From Alphaproteobacteria bacterium (lineage in GTDB: Bacteria > Pseudomonadota > Alphaproteobacteria > Micavibrionales > Micavibrionaceae): a DNA stretch of 64,000 bases. The stretch is taken from positions 1 through 64,000 of the forward strand of contig JAEUKP010000017.1 in assembly GCA_016794145.1 (NCBI GenBank), read 5' to 3'. A program made the translations under genes and the position numbers. The notes under the pieces were generated by a model. That model ran no database searches and was not told where the DNA came from. It worked only from the letters and a program-made list of their open reading frames with translations. Shown here one piece after another: positions 45,195-54,092 of the stretch (positions within the stretch are counted from its first letter, which is position 1; every line of letters begins with the position of its first letter).

Positions 45195-45552
45195 GATTGA
45201 GACTTAGTTTCTTTAGGCACCATTTCAAATCTTTCCGTAATTCATCCATGGGGCGTGTCAAGGAATCCTTTCTTGCAACAATCATATAGATCATGCCGGG
45301 CTTTGCAGATGTTGTTAGAATCTCATAGGCTATCGCCCGTAACTTGCGTCTCATTTTATTCCGGTCTGTTGCCAGTTTTGCCGCGTGTTTTGATGTAATA
45401 ACGCAAAAATGAAAGTCAGGCGTATCAGACGGAATAACCTGAAGGGAAAATCCCTTCGAAACCCATCGCGTTTTTGTTTTTCTAAGAGAATCAAAAGCCG
45501 CCTGTTGCTTCAGGCGGCTTAAAATTCGAACTTGCTCTTTTGTGGCTTTCAT
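45160..45552 (-). CDS. rnpA: Ribonuclease P protein component
   Basis: The protein subunit of RNase P, which matures the 5' end of tRNAs. It is 130 aa with basic N-terminal helix, and the conserved region around RNKMRRKLRAIAYE (family RNR signature as DRNKMRRKLR). It lies 18 nt after rpmH in the standard order. Confidence 0.95.
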   Translation of the reverse strand: MKATKEQVRILSRLKQQAAFDSLRKTKTRWVSKGFSLQVIPSDTPDFHFCVITSKHAAKLATDRNKMRRKLRAIAYEILTTSAKPGMIYMIVARKDSLTRPMDELRKDLKWCLKKLSLNHDADTICPIPY

Positions 45553-45570
45553 CAGAAATCCACTTGAGGA

Positions 45571-45708
45571 CTAAGCAGAAAGAATTCTGCGTCCTTTTGC
45601 ACGACGACGAGAGAGCACTTTTGCGCCATCTGCTGTCGCCATACGGGAACGGAATCCGTGGCGGCGCTTGCGCACCAGACGGCTTGGTTGATATGTACGT
45701 TTGCTCAT
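45571..45708 (-). CDS. rpmH: 50S ribosomal protein L34
   Basis: A 45-aa basic protein, too short for most gene-length limits. Reading the minus strand from ATG 45708 gives [20 protein letters not shown], then [20 protein letters not shown] and a RILSA end, matching L34 throughout. CGGAG is eight nt upstream, and a strong promoter is at 45744-45772. It leads the rpmH-rnpA-yidD-yidC-engB cluster. Confidence 0.97.
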   Translation of the reverse strand: MSKRTYQPSRLVRKRRHGFRSRMATADGAKVLSRRRAKGRRILSA

Positions 45709-45743
45709 AGTAAAACTCCGAAATACTTAATTCTGAAGGGCAG

Positions 45744-45772
45744 TTAATAAAGATATTACCGACAAGAGTCAA
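45744..45772 (-). promoter_or_regulatory. Strong sigma-70 promoter for rpmH
   Basis: On the minus strand TTGACT (45767-45772) and TATTAA (45744-45749) are separated by exactly 17 nt. The -10 ends 35 nt before the rpmH start. This is the best promoter match in the window and fits a highly expressed ribosomal gene. Confidence 0.75.
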
Positions 45773-45917
45773 CAATAGAATGACATTTTTCTATTAAAAA
45801 ATCTTCAGACGCTTGTTTTTAAGATGATTTTAATGGATTTACTAGAAAATCTTCTTTTCTTTCCAAGGGCTTTGCCTTACTTTAGGGCAGTTTAATTTAT
45901 TAAGGGATATATGTGCA

Positions 45918-46538
45918 ATGTATGAAGATAATAACTGGAATCTAGTGACAGGTGAGGAGCTGCAGGGCTTTATTTCTCAGGTCAATCCAATTGATGGGAA
46001 ATATCAGGCATCTGCGCAGACAACTGAGGTTGCATGGAGATCCTTACCTTATTATGACCAGGTTGTTCTTATTCGTTTAAGAGACCGGAGTTGGGGCAAA
46101 CCGAAACTTTCGATCTATTTCCTTGCAGATCAGGGGGTTTTGTACCGTTTGAACGGGACCTCTCCCCCCATTCATGAGGTGAATGCCAAGGCCCCCATTA
46201 AGGTCACCGAAGAGAATGTCCTCGAATATCTCAGATTCTTCTGCTTCTTTGTTCGTGGAGAGGAGGGGCCATTCTTGATTGCTGAAACAATGGATGATCC
46301 CTATATTCCCGAAAATATGGATCCTAAAACAAAAACAGTTATTCAAGGGACTGTCCGGCCTGCAAGTTATGAAGGCCGTAATGATCAGGGGCATTTCCTG
46401 TGTGATGCTGTTGTTTATTATTCAAACGCTTTGTTTATTGCAAATTTCGCGGTCCAACCATCCGGTATGATTGAAATGCTGAATGATGAACCTATTGCTG
46501 CCGATTTACCTGTAAAGGTTGATGCGCCTGTAGCCTAA
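45918..46538 (+). CDS. Hypothetical protein
   Basis: A 206-aa cytoplasmic protein (MYEDNNWNLVTGEELQGF start) that I cannot place. It is predicted to be mixed alpha/beta; no signal peptide or membrane helix. An ordinary ribosome-binding site is seen (AAGGGATATATGTGCA). A TTAA-N7-TTAA sequence, possibly CtrA-related, is at 45819-45833. It ends in a bidirectional terminator shared with the porin gene. Confidence 0.65.
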   Translation: MYEDNNWNLVTGEELQGFISQVNPIDGKYQASAQTTEVAWRSLPYYDQVVLIRLRDRSWGKPKLSIYFLADQGVLYRLNGTSPPIHEVNAKAPIKVTEENVLEYLRFFCFFVRGEEGPFLIAETMDDPYIPENMDPKTKTVIQGTVRPASYEGRNDQGHFLCDAVVYYSNALFIANFAVQPSGMIEMLNDEPIAADLPVKVDAPVA

Positions 46539-46568
46539 TCCTGTAGCGTAATAGAGATACGAAGAATA

Positions 46569-46599
46569 AAAATCAGGGGAGCAAAGCTCCCCTGATTTT
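46569..46599. terminator. Bidirectional rho-independent terminator
   Basis: A perfect 14-bp inverted repeat AAAATCAGGGGAGC / GCTCCCCTGATTTT with loop AAA lies between two convergent genes. A and T runs on either side make it usable in both directions. Confidence 0.92.
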
Positions 46600-46612
46600 A
46601 TATGATATAGCC

Positions 46613-47704
46613 CTAGAACTTGATATCCGTTCCAAAGAGAAGGGCTGTTGCATCAACATTTGTAGACCCCTCTTCTATATCATAGTAATGACCAGAGGCC
46701 CTGAATGACAATCCGGGGATCACTTTATAAGTAACCCCCGCCGAGTAGCGATTCAGATCAACCAAGTTTACATCATCGTTTTTGTTGTAATAAGACGCCC
46801 CATAGACGAAATCGCCGTTTGTATAGTCTGCCCCAACAACAGCGTATTGGATGTCGTCATCGGCGGATCCGACATCGTCAACATGGTAAGCTGCCCCAAT
46901 CCCGAATTGGCCAATATTCAAATCTATGCCAGCATTCCACGCTTCCCTATCGTTTAGGGCTGATGTTTCTGCCTGTGCTTTTGAATATCCTGTTCCTATA
47001 GCATAGGTGAAGCTGTCATTGACTTTGTTTTCAAAGCGAACAGCCCATTCCCAGATATCTGAGCGTTCTGTTGCATCATTATCTGTTGCGTTTCCAGACG
47101 TTCCACGAGAGGTTGTGCTGCCGTCAGGTGTGTAAGACACTGCAGATTGGAGTCCTTGGAATAACGGCGATATGTAGGTGATTTTATCAATTTTTGCCGA
47201 AATATCATGGTCATAGTCGGTTTCATAAGTTGATGTAAATATTGCAGTATTAAGCCCACTTGCAGCAAAATTGACGGGTTGAATCAACTGGAGTCGACCA
47301 TCAATGTTCGAGTCCGCAGCCGGCGCAATAACTTGCAGAATATAGGGAGCTCCGTACGTGCGGCCCAAATTCAGTTTTCCCCATTCACCAGAGAAAAAGA
47401 GGTAGCTTTCATCAACAAAGAAGTCATCTCCGCCATCGGCTTGACCTTCGATATGAGTCCCAACAGTCAGCCCGTTATCAAGCGTTGTTTTGCCATCAAA
47501 ATGCACTTCTGTTGTGCGCAGCATATCTACGCGATGTGAGCTTTTTCCTGCAGCATAATCTTGGTCAACATATGAAAGGTATCCTTTGAAATACCCCCCC
47601 AAATTTAACTTTACGCCACTGTCCCATTCCGCATGGGCGGTCGAGAGGCCAAGGCTTCCCATCATCCCGATCATGGCAGCACTCATCAATAATTTCTGTT
47701 TCAT
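46613..47704 (-). CDS. Outer-membrane porin
   Basis: A general diffusion porin of 363 aa. It has a signal peptide (MKQKLLMSAAMIGMMGSL, cut after AHA) and alternating amphipathic beta strands ending in a C-terminal Phe (GTDIKF), the outer-membrane sorting signal. YFKGYLSYVDQDYAAG, GEWGKLNLGRTYG and FRASGHYYDIEEGS are typical of alphaproteobacterial porins. It is the only porin in the window. Confidence 0.9.
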   Translation of the reverse strand: MKQKLLMSAAMIGMMGSLGLSTAHAEWDSGVKLNLGGYFKGYLSYVDQDYAAGKSSHRVDMLRTTEVHFDGKTTLDNGLTVGTHIEGQADGGDDFFVDESYLFFSGEWGKLNLGRTYGAPYILQVIAPAADSNIDGRLQLIQPVNFAASGLNTAIFTSTYETDYDHDISAKIDKITYISPLFQGLQSAVSYTPDGSTTSRGTSGNATDNDATERSDIWEWAVRFENKVNDSFTYAIGTGYSKAQAETSALNDREAWNAGIDLNIGQFGIGAAYHVDDVGSADDDIQYAVVGADYTNGDFVYGASYYNKNDDVNLVDLNRYSAGVTYKVIPGLSFRASGHYYDIEEGSTNVDATALLFGTDIKF

Positions 47705-47987
47705 GGTGTCAATCCTGTTTAAAAAATTGTGGAGCGAAATTTCGCCTGGTCGCCATTCTAAATAATTCTTTGATTCGATACCAGAGGTTGAGTGTCGATG
47801 TGGATTCAGAATTGGAATATTTTTTAAGATAGTGCTGTCTTTTTGATTATGTATTTTAAAAAATCACTAAAAAACGAGTAAAAATGTAGAAGTAGGGGCT
47901 GGATTTTAGGCCGTAAATGTTTTATCAGTTAAATTCAATACCACGTTTGCGTGGCCCTTCAACCCGTTATAAACATAAGATTTTAGA
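47705..47987. other. Intergenic region between porin and petA
   Basis: This 283-bp divergent intergenic region is AT-rich and must hold promoters for both genes. A small hairpin CCACG/CGTGG with loop TTTG lies at 47941-47954 just before petA. No gene or repeat element was found. Confidence 0.5.
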
Positions 47988-48605
47988 ATGTCATCACATG
48001 ATCATCATTCTCCCTGCTGTGGCGGTGGAAACTGTTCTTCAAGTATAGAAGCCAAAACCCCGGAGACCCAAAACTGTTGTCGTCATGACGAACCATCGCG
48101 GCGCGATTTTCTTTTTATGACCGCAGGCGCGATGGGGGCGGTCGCCGCAGGAAGTGTTGTTTGGCCTTTTATCAATCAAATGAATCCTGCTGCCGATACA
48201 AAAGCACTTTCGACAACAGAGGTTGATGTGGCATCTGTTGCCGAAGGTCAGGCCATCACCGTTATGTGGCGCGGGAAACCTGTTTTTATTCGTCATCGGA
48301 CCCCAAAGGAAATCGCAGAATCAAAAGAGGTTGATGTATCTCTTCTGCGGGATAAACAAACAGATGAACAACGCTTTAAAACAAAGCCCGAGTGGCTTGT
48401 TGTGATTGGTGTTTGTACCCATCTTGGATGTGTTCCTTTGGGCCAAAAGACCGGCGAGATGCGCGGTGATTATAATGGGTGGTTCTGCCCATGCCATGGA
48501 TCTGCTTACGATACATCTGGTCGCATCCGTAAGGGGCCTGCACCCAAGAATCTCGAAGTTCCGATGTATAGTTTTATCTCTGACACGGTTATCCGTATCG
48601 GTTAA
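47988..48605 (+). CDS. petA: Ubiquinol-cytochrome c reductase Rieske subunit
   Basis: The [2Fe-2S] subunit of the cytochrome bc1 complex, 205 aa. The Rieske boxes are intact: CTHLGC and CPCHGS. A twin-arginine signal SRRDFLFMTAG precedes the membrane anchor. Before that motif is an unusual 36-residue N-terminal extension rich in His and Cys (MSSHDHHSPCCGGGNCSSS, NCCRHDE), which would stay in the cytoplasm. petB and petC follow in the canonical order. Confidence 0.97.
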   Translation: MSSHDHHSPCCGGGNCSSSIEAKTPETQNCCRHDEPSRRDFLFMTAGAMGAVAAGSVVWPFINQMNPAADTKALSTTEVDVASVAEGQAITVMWRGKPVFIRHRTPKEIAESKEVDVSLLRDKQTDEQRFKTKPEWLVVIGVCTHLGCVPLGQKTGEMRGDYNGWFCPCHGSAYDTSGRIRKGPAPKNLEVPMYSFISDTVIRIG

Positions 48606-48631
48606 TTGATTTTTGAATGGAGCCTATCATA

Positions 48632-49975
48632 ATGTCTGCCGGTCCACACGCTTCTCAACGCACCCCTTTTCAGAACCCTGTTATTGAATGGGTTGATCAA
48701 CGTTTGCCTATTTTCACCATGGTGAATAAAGAATATGGTGTTTTCCCGACCCCCAAGAATTTCAACTATTTCTGGAATTTTGGTGCGATCGCAATGTTCA
48801 TGCTGGTGACGATGATTGTAACGGGGATTACCCTTGCGATGCATTATGCCGCGAACACGGGAATTGCGTTCGACAGTGTTGAACGTATTATGCGTGATGT
48901 GAACTATGGATGGTTGATTCGCTATATTCATATGAATGGCGCCTCGTTTTTCTTCATTGCGGTTTATATCCATATTTTCCGTGGTATGTATTACGGGTCT
49001 TATAAAGCGCCACGTGAGCTGTTATGGATTTTTGGGGTTGTTATTTTCCTCTTGATGATGGCAACAGCTTTCATGGGGTATGTTCTTCCATGGGGACAAA
49101 TGAGCTTTTGGGGAGCAACCGTTATTACCAATCTTTTTTCGGCAATTCCTGTTGTTGGAACATCTATTGTTGAATGGTTGTGGGGTGGTTTTTCTGTTGA
49201 TAACCCAACTCTTAATCGGTTCTTTGCCCTTCACTATCTTTTGCCGTTTGTGATTGTTGGCGTTGTTTTTCTTCATATCTGGGCACTGCATGTGACCGGT
49301 TCTAATAACCCGTCCGGGATTGAACCGAAAACAGAAAAAGATACGCTGCCATTTCATCCGTATTATACGATGAAAGATAGTTTTGGGTTGGTTGTTTTTG
49401 TGGCCATTTATGCTGCTTTTGTGTTCTTTATGCCGAATGCACTGGGACATCCGGATAACTACACGCCTGCTAATCCAATGGTTACGCCAGCGCATATTGT
49501 TCCTGAATGGTACTTCCTCCCATTCTATGCGATCTTGCGCGCCATTAATTTTGATATCGGTATTCCTTTTACGGATATTGTTTTCTTTGAGGCAAAATTA
49601 GGCGGCGTTCTGGCGATGTTTGGATCGATTGCAATGGTTTTGATTATGCCATGGTTGGATAAGCATCCCGTACGCTCTGCGCGGTATCGTCCTAAATTCC
49701 GGGTTGCCTTGCTTGTTTTTGTTGTATCGGTCCTTGCCTTAGGTAAAATTGGAGGAATGCCTGCTGATGCGCCTCTCGCACATATAGGTTCGTTCCTTCT
49801 GACAACGACCCATATTGCACAGATACTAACTCTTTATTACTTTGCTTTCTTCCTGGTCATTTTACCGTATTTAAGTAAACGTGAAAGACCCCTTCCGATG
49901 CCAGAAAGCATTAACGATGCTGTTCTGCAGGGCCAGAAATCAGACCAGAAATCAGAAAAGTGCTGTGAGGCTTAG
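48632..49975 (+). CDS. petB: Cytochrome b of the bc1 complex
   Basis: The di-haem cytochrome b carrying both quinone sites, 447 aa from ATG 48632. Eight membrane helices; haem ligands in [17 protein letters not shown] and [20 protein letters not shown]; the Qo-site PEWY in [13 protein letters not shown]. An ATG at 48617 lies inside the site ATGGAG that precedes the chosen start, so the later start is preferred. A 12-bp tandem duplication occurs in the C-terminal codons. Confidence 0.97.
   Translation: MSAGPHASQRTPFQNPVIEWVDQRLPIFTMVNKEYGVFPTPKNFNYFWNFGAIAMFMLVTMIVTGITLAMHYAANTGIAFDSVERIMRDVNYGWLIRYIHMNGASFFFIAVYIHIFRGMYYGSYKAPRELLWIFGVVIFLLMMATAFMGYVLPWGQMSFWGATVITNLFSAIPVVGTSIVEWLWGGFSVDNPTLNRFFALHYLLPFVIVGVVFLHIWALHVTGSNNPSGIEPKTEKDTLPFHPYYTMKDSFGLVVFVAIYAAFVFFMPNALGHPDNYTPANPMVTPAHIVPEWYFLPFYAILRAINFDIGIPFTDIVFFEAKLGGVLAMFGSIAMVLIMPWLDKHPVRSARYRPKFRVALLVFVVSVLALGKIGGMPADAPLAHIGSFLLTTTHIAQILTLYYFAFFLVILPYLSKRERPLPMPESINDAVLQGQKSDQKSEKCCEA
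49933..49956. repeat. 12-bp tandem duplication in petB
   Basis: CCAGAAATCAGA occurs twice head to tail, coding for the QKSDQKSE repeat at the C-terminus of cytochrome b. Confidence 0.9.
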
Positions 49976-50003
49976 GATGAAAAAGAATATGGAGAAAAAT
50001 TCA

Positions 50004-50771
50004 ATGTTCAAGAAACTGGTTTTGACCTCTGCGGCCTTGATGGCTCTTTCCGTGCCAAGTGCCAATGCATCGGAGTCAAAAGGAGTCCATGAAATTGTTG
50101 ATGTTCCTTTTTCTTTCGAGGGACCTTTGGGGACGTATGATAAGGCATCTTTGCAACGTGGGTTGATGGTGTATCGTCAGGTTTGCTCTGCCTGTCACTC
50201 CTTAAAGCGGGTGGCATACCGGAATCTTGAGGCTCTTGGATATACGCCTGATCAGATTAAAACAATTGCGGGTGATGTAACCGTTATGGATGGTCCAAAT
50301 GACGAGGGCGAGATGTTCGAGCGTCCAGGTCGCCCGAGTGACCGGTTTAAATCCCCCTTTGCAAATGATAAGGCAGCAGCAGCAGGTAATGGCGGGGCCG
50401 TTCCACCTGATTTGTCTTTGATTACAAAGGCGCGTCATAATGGTGCCGACTATGTTTACAGTATTCTGACAGGGTACGCAGAAGCTCCGCATGGTGTCGT
50501 GATTGCAGAAGGGAAGCATTACAATAAAGCAATGGACGGAAATGTCATTGCAATGGCTCCTCCACTGAGTGATGGTGCTGTTTCCTATGAGGACGGGACC
50601 CCCCAGATTGTTAGCCAGTATGCAAAGGATGTTGCGACATTCCTCACTTGGGCGGCAGAACCTGAACTGGAACACCGGAAGCAAATGGGTGTGAAAGTGA
50701 TTTTGTTCCTGTGTGTTTTTGCAGGAATCATGTACGCGGTTAAACGCCAGATTTGGAAAAAGGTACATTAG
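50004..50771 (+). CDS. petC: Cytochrome c1
   Basis: The c-type subunit that passes electrons from the Rieske protein to cytochrome c; 255 aa. A signal peptide (MFKKLVLTSAALMALSVPSA, cut after NA) leads to haem-binding CSACH and the distal-Met region IAMAPPLSDG; a C-terminal membrane anchor (VKVILFLCVFAGIMYAV) ends the protein. ATG 50004 has GGAG at nine nt and gives a clean signal peptide; ATG 49977 and 49989 are alternatives nearer petB. Confidence 0.95.
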   Translation: MFKKLVLTSAALMALSVPSANASESKGVHEIVDVPFSFEGPLGTYDKASLQRGLMVYRQVCSACHSLKRVAYRNLEALGYTPDQIKTIAGDVTVMDGPNDEGEMFERPGRPSDRFKSPFANDKAAAAGNGGAVPPDLSLITKARHNGADYVYSILTGYAEAPHGVVIAEGKHYNKAMDGNVIAMAPPLSDGAVSYEDGTPQIVSQYAKDVATFLTWAAEPELEHRKQMGVKVILFLCVFAGIMYAVKRQIWKKVH

Positions 50772-50776
50772 TCGTT

Positions 50777-51046
50777 ATGGCACATGAAAAAACACCTCAG
50801 GAATATTTGATCAAAGCGAAAGTTTATCGTTTTGTATCCTTGCTTTTTGTCACGTTGGGGATTTTTATTTTCTGCGTAATGTATATCCAGAATGTAGAAG
50901 GCCGTTTGGTTGAAGCTTTGAAAGAGCCGATGACGATTGCTGTATTTTTGATCCCATTTTTTCCTGCGGCTGTTTTAACCTACCTTGCCGATAGTGCCGA
51001 GAAAAAATATAGGAAAATGGTTGAGGCTAAACCCCTCAAGAAATAA
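50777..51046 (+). CDS. Small two-helix membrane protein after petC
   Basis: An 89-aa protein starting at ATG 50777, five nt after petC, with AGGT upstream. It has two membrane helices (about 20-40 and 57-77: FVSLLFVTLGIFIFCVMYIQ and IAVFLIPFFPAAVLTYL) and a Lys-rich tail. It could be a small bc1-associated subunit or assembly protein; that idea rests on position only. No family is recognised. Confidence 0.6.
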   Translation: MAHEKTPQEYLIKAKVYRFVSLLFVTLGIFIFCVMYIQNVEGRLVEALKEPMTIAVFLIPFFPAAVLTYLADSAEKKYRKMVEAKPLKK

Positions 51047-51063
51047 TAAAACATGTCATGAGA

Positions 51064-51093
51064 TATCTCTCTCAGTCCTCTCTCTCTCAGTCC
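51064..51093. repeat. 15-bp period tandem duplication
   Basis: CTCTCTCAGTCC occurs at 51067-51078 and 51082-51093, a 15-bp period, after the petC-linked gene. Confidence 0.7.
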
Positions 51094-51128
51094 CCTCTGA
51101 GCGGCATCCCTCCCAGTGTCCGTTTTTT

Positions 51129-51230
51129 GTCATTGCGGCACCAAGGGATAAAAGCTGCAATCTCACTTGCATAAGAGGAGATTCTGCCTTTCGCCAGAAT
51201 GACGAATTCGTATTTTAAATTACTGTATCA
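51129..51230. repeat. Palindromic intergenic element (full copy)
   Basis: GTCATTGCGGC (left end) is roughly complementary to GCCAGAATGAC (right end), giving a stem, followed by the shared sequence GAATTCGTATTTTAAATTACT. The internal 15-mer at 51159-51173 is the reverse complement of one at 766-780. This is the most complete copy of that family. Confidence 0.75.
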
Positions 51231-51238
51231 AGTTTGTC

Positions 51239-51270
51239 ATTGCCCGACCGCTTGCGGCGCCCAGGGCAAT
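51239..51270. repeat. Second small palindrome
   Basis: ATTGCCC/GGGCAAT (51239-51245 and 51264-51270) flanks an inner CCGC/GCGG hairpin. It is of the REP type and directly follows the larger element. Another imperfect hairpin GGGGC/GCCCC lies at 51305-51325; it has no T run worth calling a terminator. The rest of the 51047-51342 gap has no gene. Confidence 0.6.
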
Positions 51271-51342
51271 CCAGACTTCCATTCCTATTGGTCCCTTGAT
51301 GTGTGGGGCTTTGCTGCAGCGCCCCGCCTTTATTCATGAAAA

Positions 51343-52305
51343 TCAGCTATTCGTTTTTCCACCTGTATATTGCTCTTTAAGGAGTTCAAGAACGTCAACA
51401 GGAGAGAGCATGCCGTAGAGATTTTTGGGAAAGGGAGAGATTGAGGATTCTCTTGTTTCCGGTCTGAAGTCAGAAGCGATAAAAAGTGAAGAGGTTTTGC
51501 TGTAGAGCGGGATGGCAGTTGATTGGTCCGAAGGCAATGAGGACAGAGCCGCAAGAGCATCGGATTTAGAAGAGGGATGTGTTCCAGATGATTCAGAAGA
51601 AAAGGGCTTGATTTCTGAAGCAGTGGAGCAAGCTGTTTGAGTATTCTGAACTGAAAATTTTTGGTCAAATAAAGCATAAACCTGATTTAAGCTACGCGCG
51701 CGCCCGGATTTATCATAAAAAACACCTTTATTGGACGCAGCAGCAGTTGGAAACAAAGCGGCCGCACTGGCATCAGGCATTTTCTTGAGTGACTTCAAGA
51801 ATTTTGCGGCTCCACCTGGCCCCATAAAATGCGCCATATACAACTCTGTTGGGCCGGCCTCCGCACCCGTGCATTTTTCAAGATAAGCTTTGTTTTCAGA
51901 GGCCATCTCTGCCGCCATAAGAGAGCATATCTTTGGATCTTTTCTTAAATCGAGGATTTCTTTTTTGGCTGCAGTCGAGCTGACTTTCCCTGTATCTGAA
52001 ATTTGATCCGATAACTCTGACAGGCCATGCTTGTCACCATATTTATTGACCATAGATAACCACGTACTATCGATGAACTGGTAAAGTCCTGTGGCAGAGC
52101 TTGAACATGATTTTATATCCGCACGGAAACTGCTTTCAATCTGGGCTTGTTGCATAAGGTATGAAAAATCGACGCCTGTTTTATGGCTTGCGTTTTGGAT
52201 TGCCCCGGCAATCTTTGCCCCTGCTTTCTGAATTAATTGGGAAATCGTCCTGTCAGTACCCCCGTTAGTGCCCCCGTTAGTGCCTTTGTTTTGTGCAGTA
52301 ATCAT
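51343..52305 (-). CDS. Lytic transglycosylase (SLT domain)
   Basis: A peptidoglycan-cleaving enzyme of 320 aa. The SLT fold is clear: QQAQIESSFRADIKS with catalytic Glu57, SSATGLYQFIDSTWLSMV, and YMAHFMGPGGAAKFL. There is no classical signal peptide, so it may be exported by another route, as seen for flagellum-related transglycosylases of this group. The N-terminus holds GTNGGTNGG repeats from a 12-bp tandem duplication. The C-terminal 120 residues are Ser/Thr/Pro-rich and likely disordered. Confidence 0.85.
   Translation of the reverse strand: MITAQNKGTNGGTNGGTDRTISQLIQKAGAKIAGAIQNASHKTGVDFSYLMQQAQIESSFRADIKSCSSSATGLYQFIDSTWLSMVNKYGDKHGLSELSDQISDTGKVSSTAAKKEILDLRKDPKICSLMAAEMASENKAYLEKCTGAEAGPTELYMAHFMGPGGAAKFLKSLKKMPDASAAALFPTAAASNKGVFYDKSGRARSLNQVYALFDQKFSVQNTQTACSTASEIKPFSSESSGTHPSSKSDALAALSSLPSDQSTAIPLYSKTSSLFIASDFRPETRESSISPFPKNLYGMLSPVDVLELLKEQYTGGKTNS
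52259..52282. repeat. 12-bp tandem duplication in the transglycosylase N-terminus
   Basis: CCCCCGTTAGTG occurs twice head to tail (with flanking partial copies), giving the Gly-Thr-Asn-Gly repeats at the start of the minus-strand protein. Confidence 0.85.
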
Positions 52306-52413
52306 GGACTTTTCCTTTCTTTAAAAGGGAATTTGCAAGGCCTATGCCAATTCAAATTTTTTGTGGTAAGATCGGGGCGTTACGAATTAATATTGACAGA
52401 TCAAGGATTCTCC

Positions 52414-54060
52414 ATGCCTGGTTATACCCCGCCTATTTATGATATGACTCTTTTACTTGATAAAGTTTTATCCATGACCAGTTTGGGTCGGGATGACTTG
52501 GACACCGAAATAGTTCATTCGATTTTAGAGGAGGCTGGAAAACTTGCCACGACTGTCTTGGCTCCTTTAAACGAGTCCGGGGATCGTGAGGGGGCGGTTT
52601 TCGCAGGTGGGACGGTCAAAACAGCAAAGAATTTCAGGGAAGCTTATCAACAATATCAGCAAGGTGGCTGGAACTCTGTTCCATTTCCTACAGATTTTGG
52701 TGGGCAGGGGCTTCCATGGGTTGTTTCTTTTCCTATTCAGGAAATGTGGCAATCATCCAATATGTCTTTTGGGTTGTGTCCACTTCTCAATCAAGGTGCG
52801 GTCGAGGCTTTGTTGCATCATGGTGCGAAGGATTTGCAAGATTATTATTTGCCCAAATTGATCTCTGGCGAATGGACGGGGACGATGAATTTGACAGAGC
52901 CCCATGCTGGATCTGATTTGGCATTGCTGCGGACAAAAGCCGAGCGGGCTGATGATGGAACGTATCGCATTTTTGGGCAGAAGATTTTTATTACCTATGG
53001 CGATCATGATCTAACAGACAACATCATCCATCTTGTCCTGGCACGCCTGCCCGATGCGCCTGAGGGCGTAAAAGGAATTTCGCTTTTTCTGGTTCCTAAA
53101 TTTCTGAAAGATGGAACACGCAACGATGTTACGTGCGTTTCTATCGAACATAAATTGGGGATTCATGCATCGCCGACCTGTACCATGCAATTTGGAGATA
53201 AAGATGGTGCCGTAGGGTATTTAGTAGGGCAAGAGAATGAAGGTTTAAGGTCTATGTTCACAATGATGAACAATGCCCGTTTGTCCGTTGGGTTACAAGG
53301 GGTTGCTGTTTCGGAGAGGGCATTACAAGCGGCCAAAGCCTATGCCGTAGAGCGAAAGCAGGGGAAACCATTGTCTGGTGGGGATACTGTCACGATTGAC
53401 AAACATCCGGATATTGAACGGATGATTTTAACGATGGAGTCTCTTACGCTTGCGGGACGTGGGTTGGCATATGAGGCCGCAATCTTCCTTGATAAAGCAA
53501 AAATGAATGACCCGGCATCCCAACGGCGAGTTGATTTAATGACACCTGTGGTTAAAGCGTGGTGTACGGATAATGCTGTGGAGGTCGCTTCTCTTGGTGT
53601 TCAGGTGCATGGTGGAATGGGTTTTATTGAAGAAACAGGGGTTGCCCAATATTATCGCGATGCACGAATTTTACCGATTTATGAGGGGACAAACGGAATT
53701 CAGGCAAATGATCTTGTTTTTCGTAAGGTTATTAAGGATGATGGGTCTGCGCTGTCTTCCTGGATTCAGGATATGAAGCGTTCCGCGGCTTCATCTGCAA
53801 CAGTCACAGGGATTGAAGTGCTTGAAAAAGCAATGAACAGCATTCTTAAAAAAGCAGGCGTACCCGATGATGCTGCTTGGGTTGCTGTTCCCTTTTTGAA
53901 TCTTGTGGGCTATGTGGCTGCTGGAGTCATGTTAGAGCGTATCGCAGAGAAAGATGTAACAAAAACACGAATTTCTGGGTTCTATAACCGCCATCTCTTG
54001 CCACGGATTTATGGGCTTTTGCGCATGATTGAGGGGGAAGAGTTTGTCGGGAGAGAATAA
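52414..54060 (+). CDS. Acyl-CoA dehydrogenase family protein
   Basis: A FAD enzyme of fatty acid beta-oxidation, 548 aa. Standard motifs are present: WTGTMNLTEPHAGSDLALLRT (given in part; residues about 155-175), IFITYGDHDLTDN, GVQVHGGMGFIEETGVAQYYRDAR (in part, catalytic-base region) and YEGTNGIQANDL. It belongs to the larger family with C-terminal extension, probably acting on long-chain or aryl substrates. ATG 52414 has AAGGA at eight nt; the longer frame start at 52237 overlaps the divergent gene and is rejected. Confidence 0.93.
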   Translation: MPGYTPPIYDMTLLLDKVLSMTSLGRDDLDTEIVHSILEEAGKLATTVLAPLNESGDREGAVFAGGTVKTAKNFREAYQQYQQGGWNSVPFPTDFGGQGLPWVVSFPIQEMWQSSNMSFGLCPLLNQGAVEALLHHGAKDLQDYYLPKLISGEWTGTMNLTEPHAGSDLALLRTKAERADDGTYRIFGQKIFITYGDHDLTDNIIHLVLARLPDAPEGVKGISLFLVPKFLKDGTRNDVTCVSIEHKLGIHASPTCTMQFGDKDGAVGYLVGQENEGLRSMFTMMNNARLSVGLQGVAVSERALQAAKAYAVERKQGKPLSGGDTVTIDKHPDIERMILTMESLTLAGRGLAYEAAIFLDKAKMNDPASQRRVDLMTPVVKAWCTDNAVEVASLGVQVHGGMGFIEETGVAQYYRDARILPIYEGTNGIQANDLVFRKVIKDDGSALSSWIQDMKRSAASSATVTGIEVLEKAMNSILKKAGVPDDAAWVAVPFLNLVGYVAAGVMLERIAEKDVTKTRISGFYNRHLLPRIYGLLRMIEGEEFVGRE

Positions 54061-54092
54061 TTTTTTACCATATCATTTTGTTTTGTCGCCTT

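Noticed and set aside
45819..45833. TTAA-N7-TTAA sequence before the 45918 gene
   Set aside because: It lacks the final C of the CtrA consensus and lies in AT-rich DNA, so chance is likely; kept only as a note.
45709..45917. Replication origin next to rpmH
   Set aside because: No dnaA gene, DnaA-box cluster or AT-rich unwinding pattern was found; the region is explained by the rpmH promoter and the start of the next gene.
52237..52413. Longer N-terminus of the acyl-CoA dehydrogenase
   Set aside because: Those codons overlap the divergent transglycosylase start and its tandem repeat, and the family N-terminus begins at the later ATG with a good ribosome-binding site.
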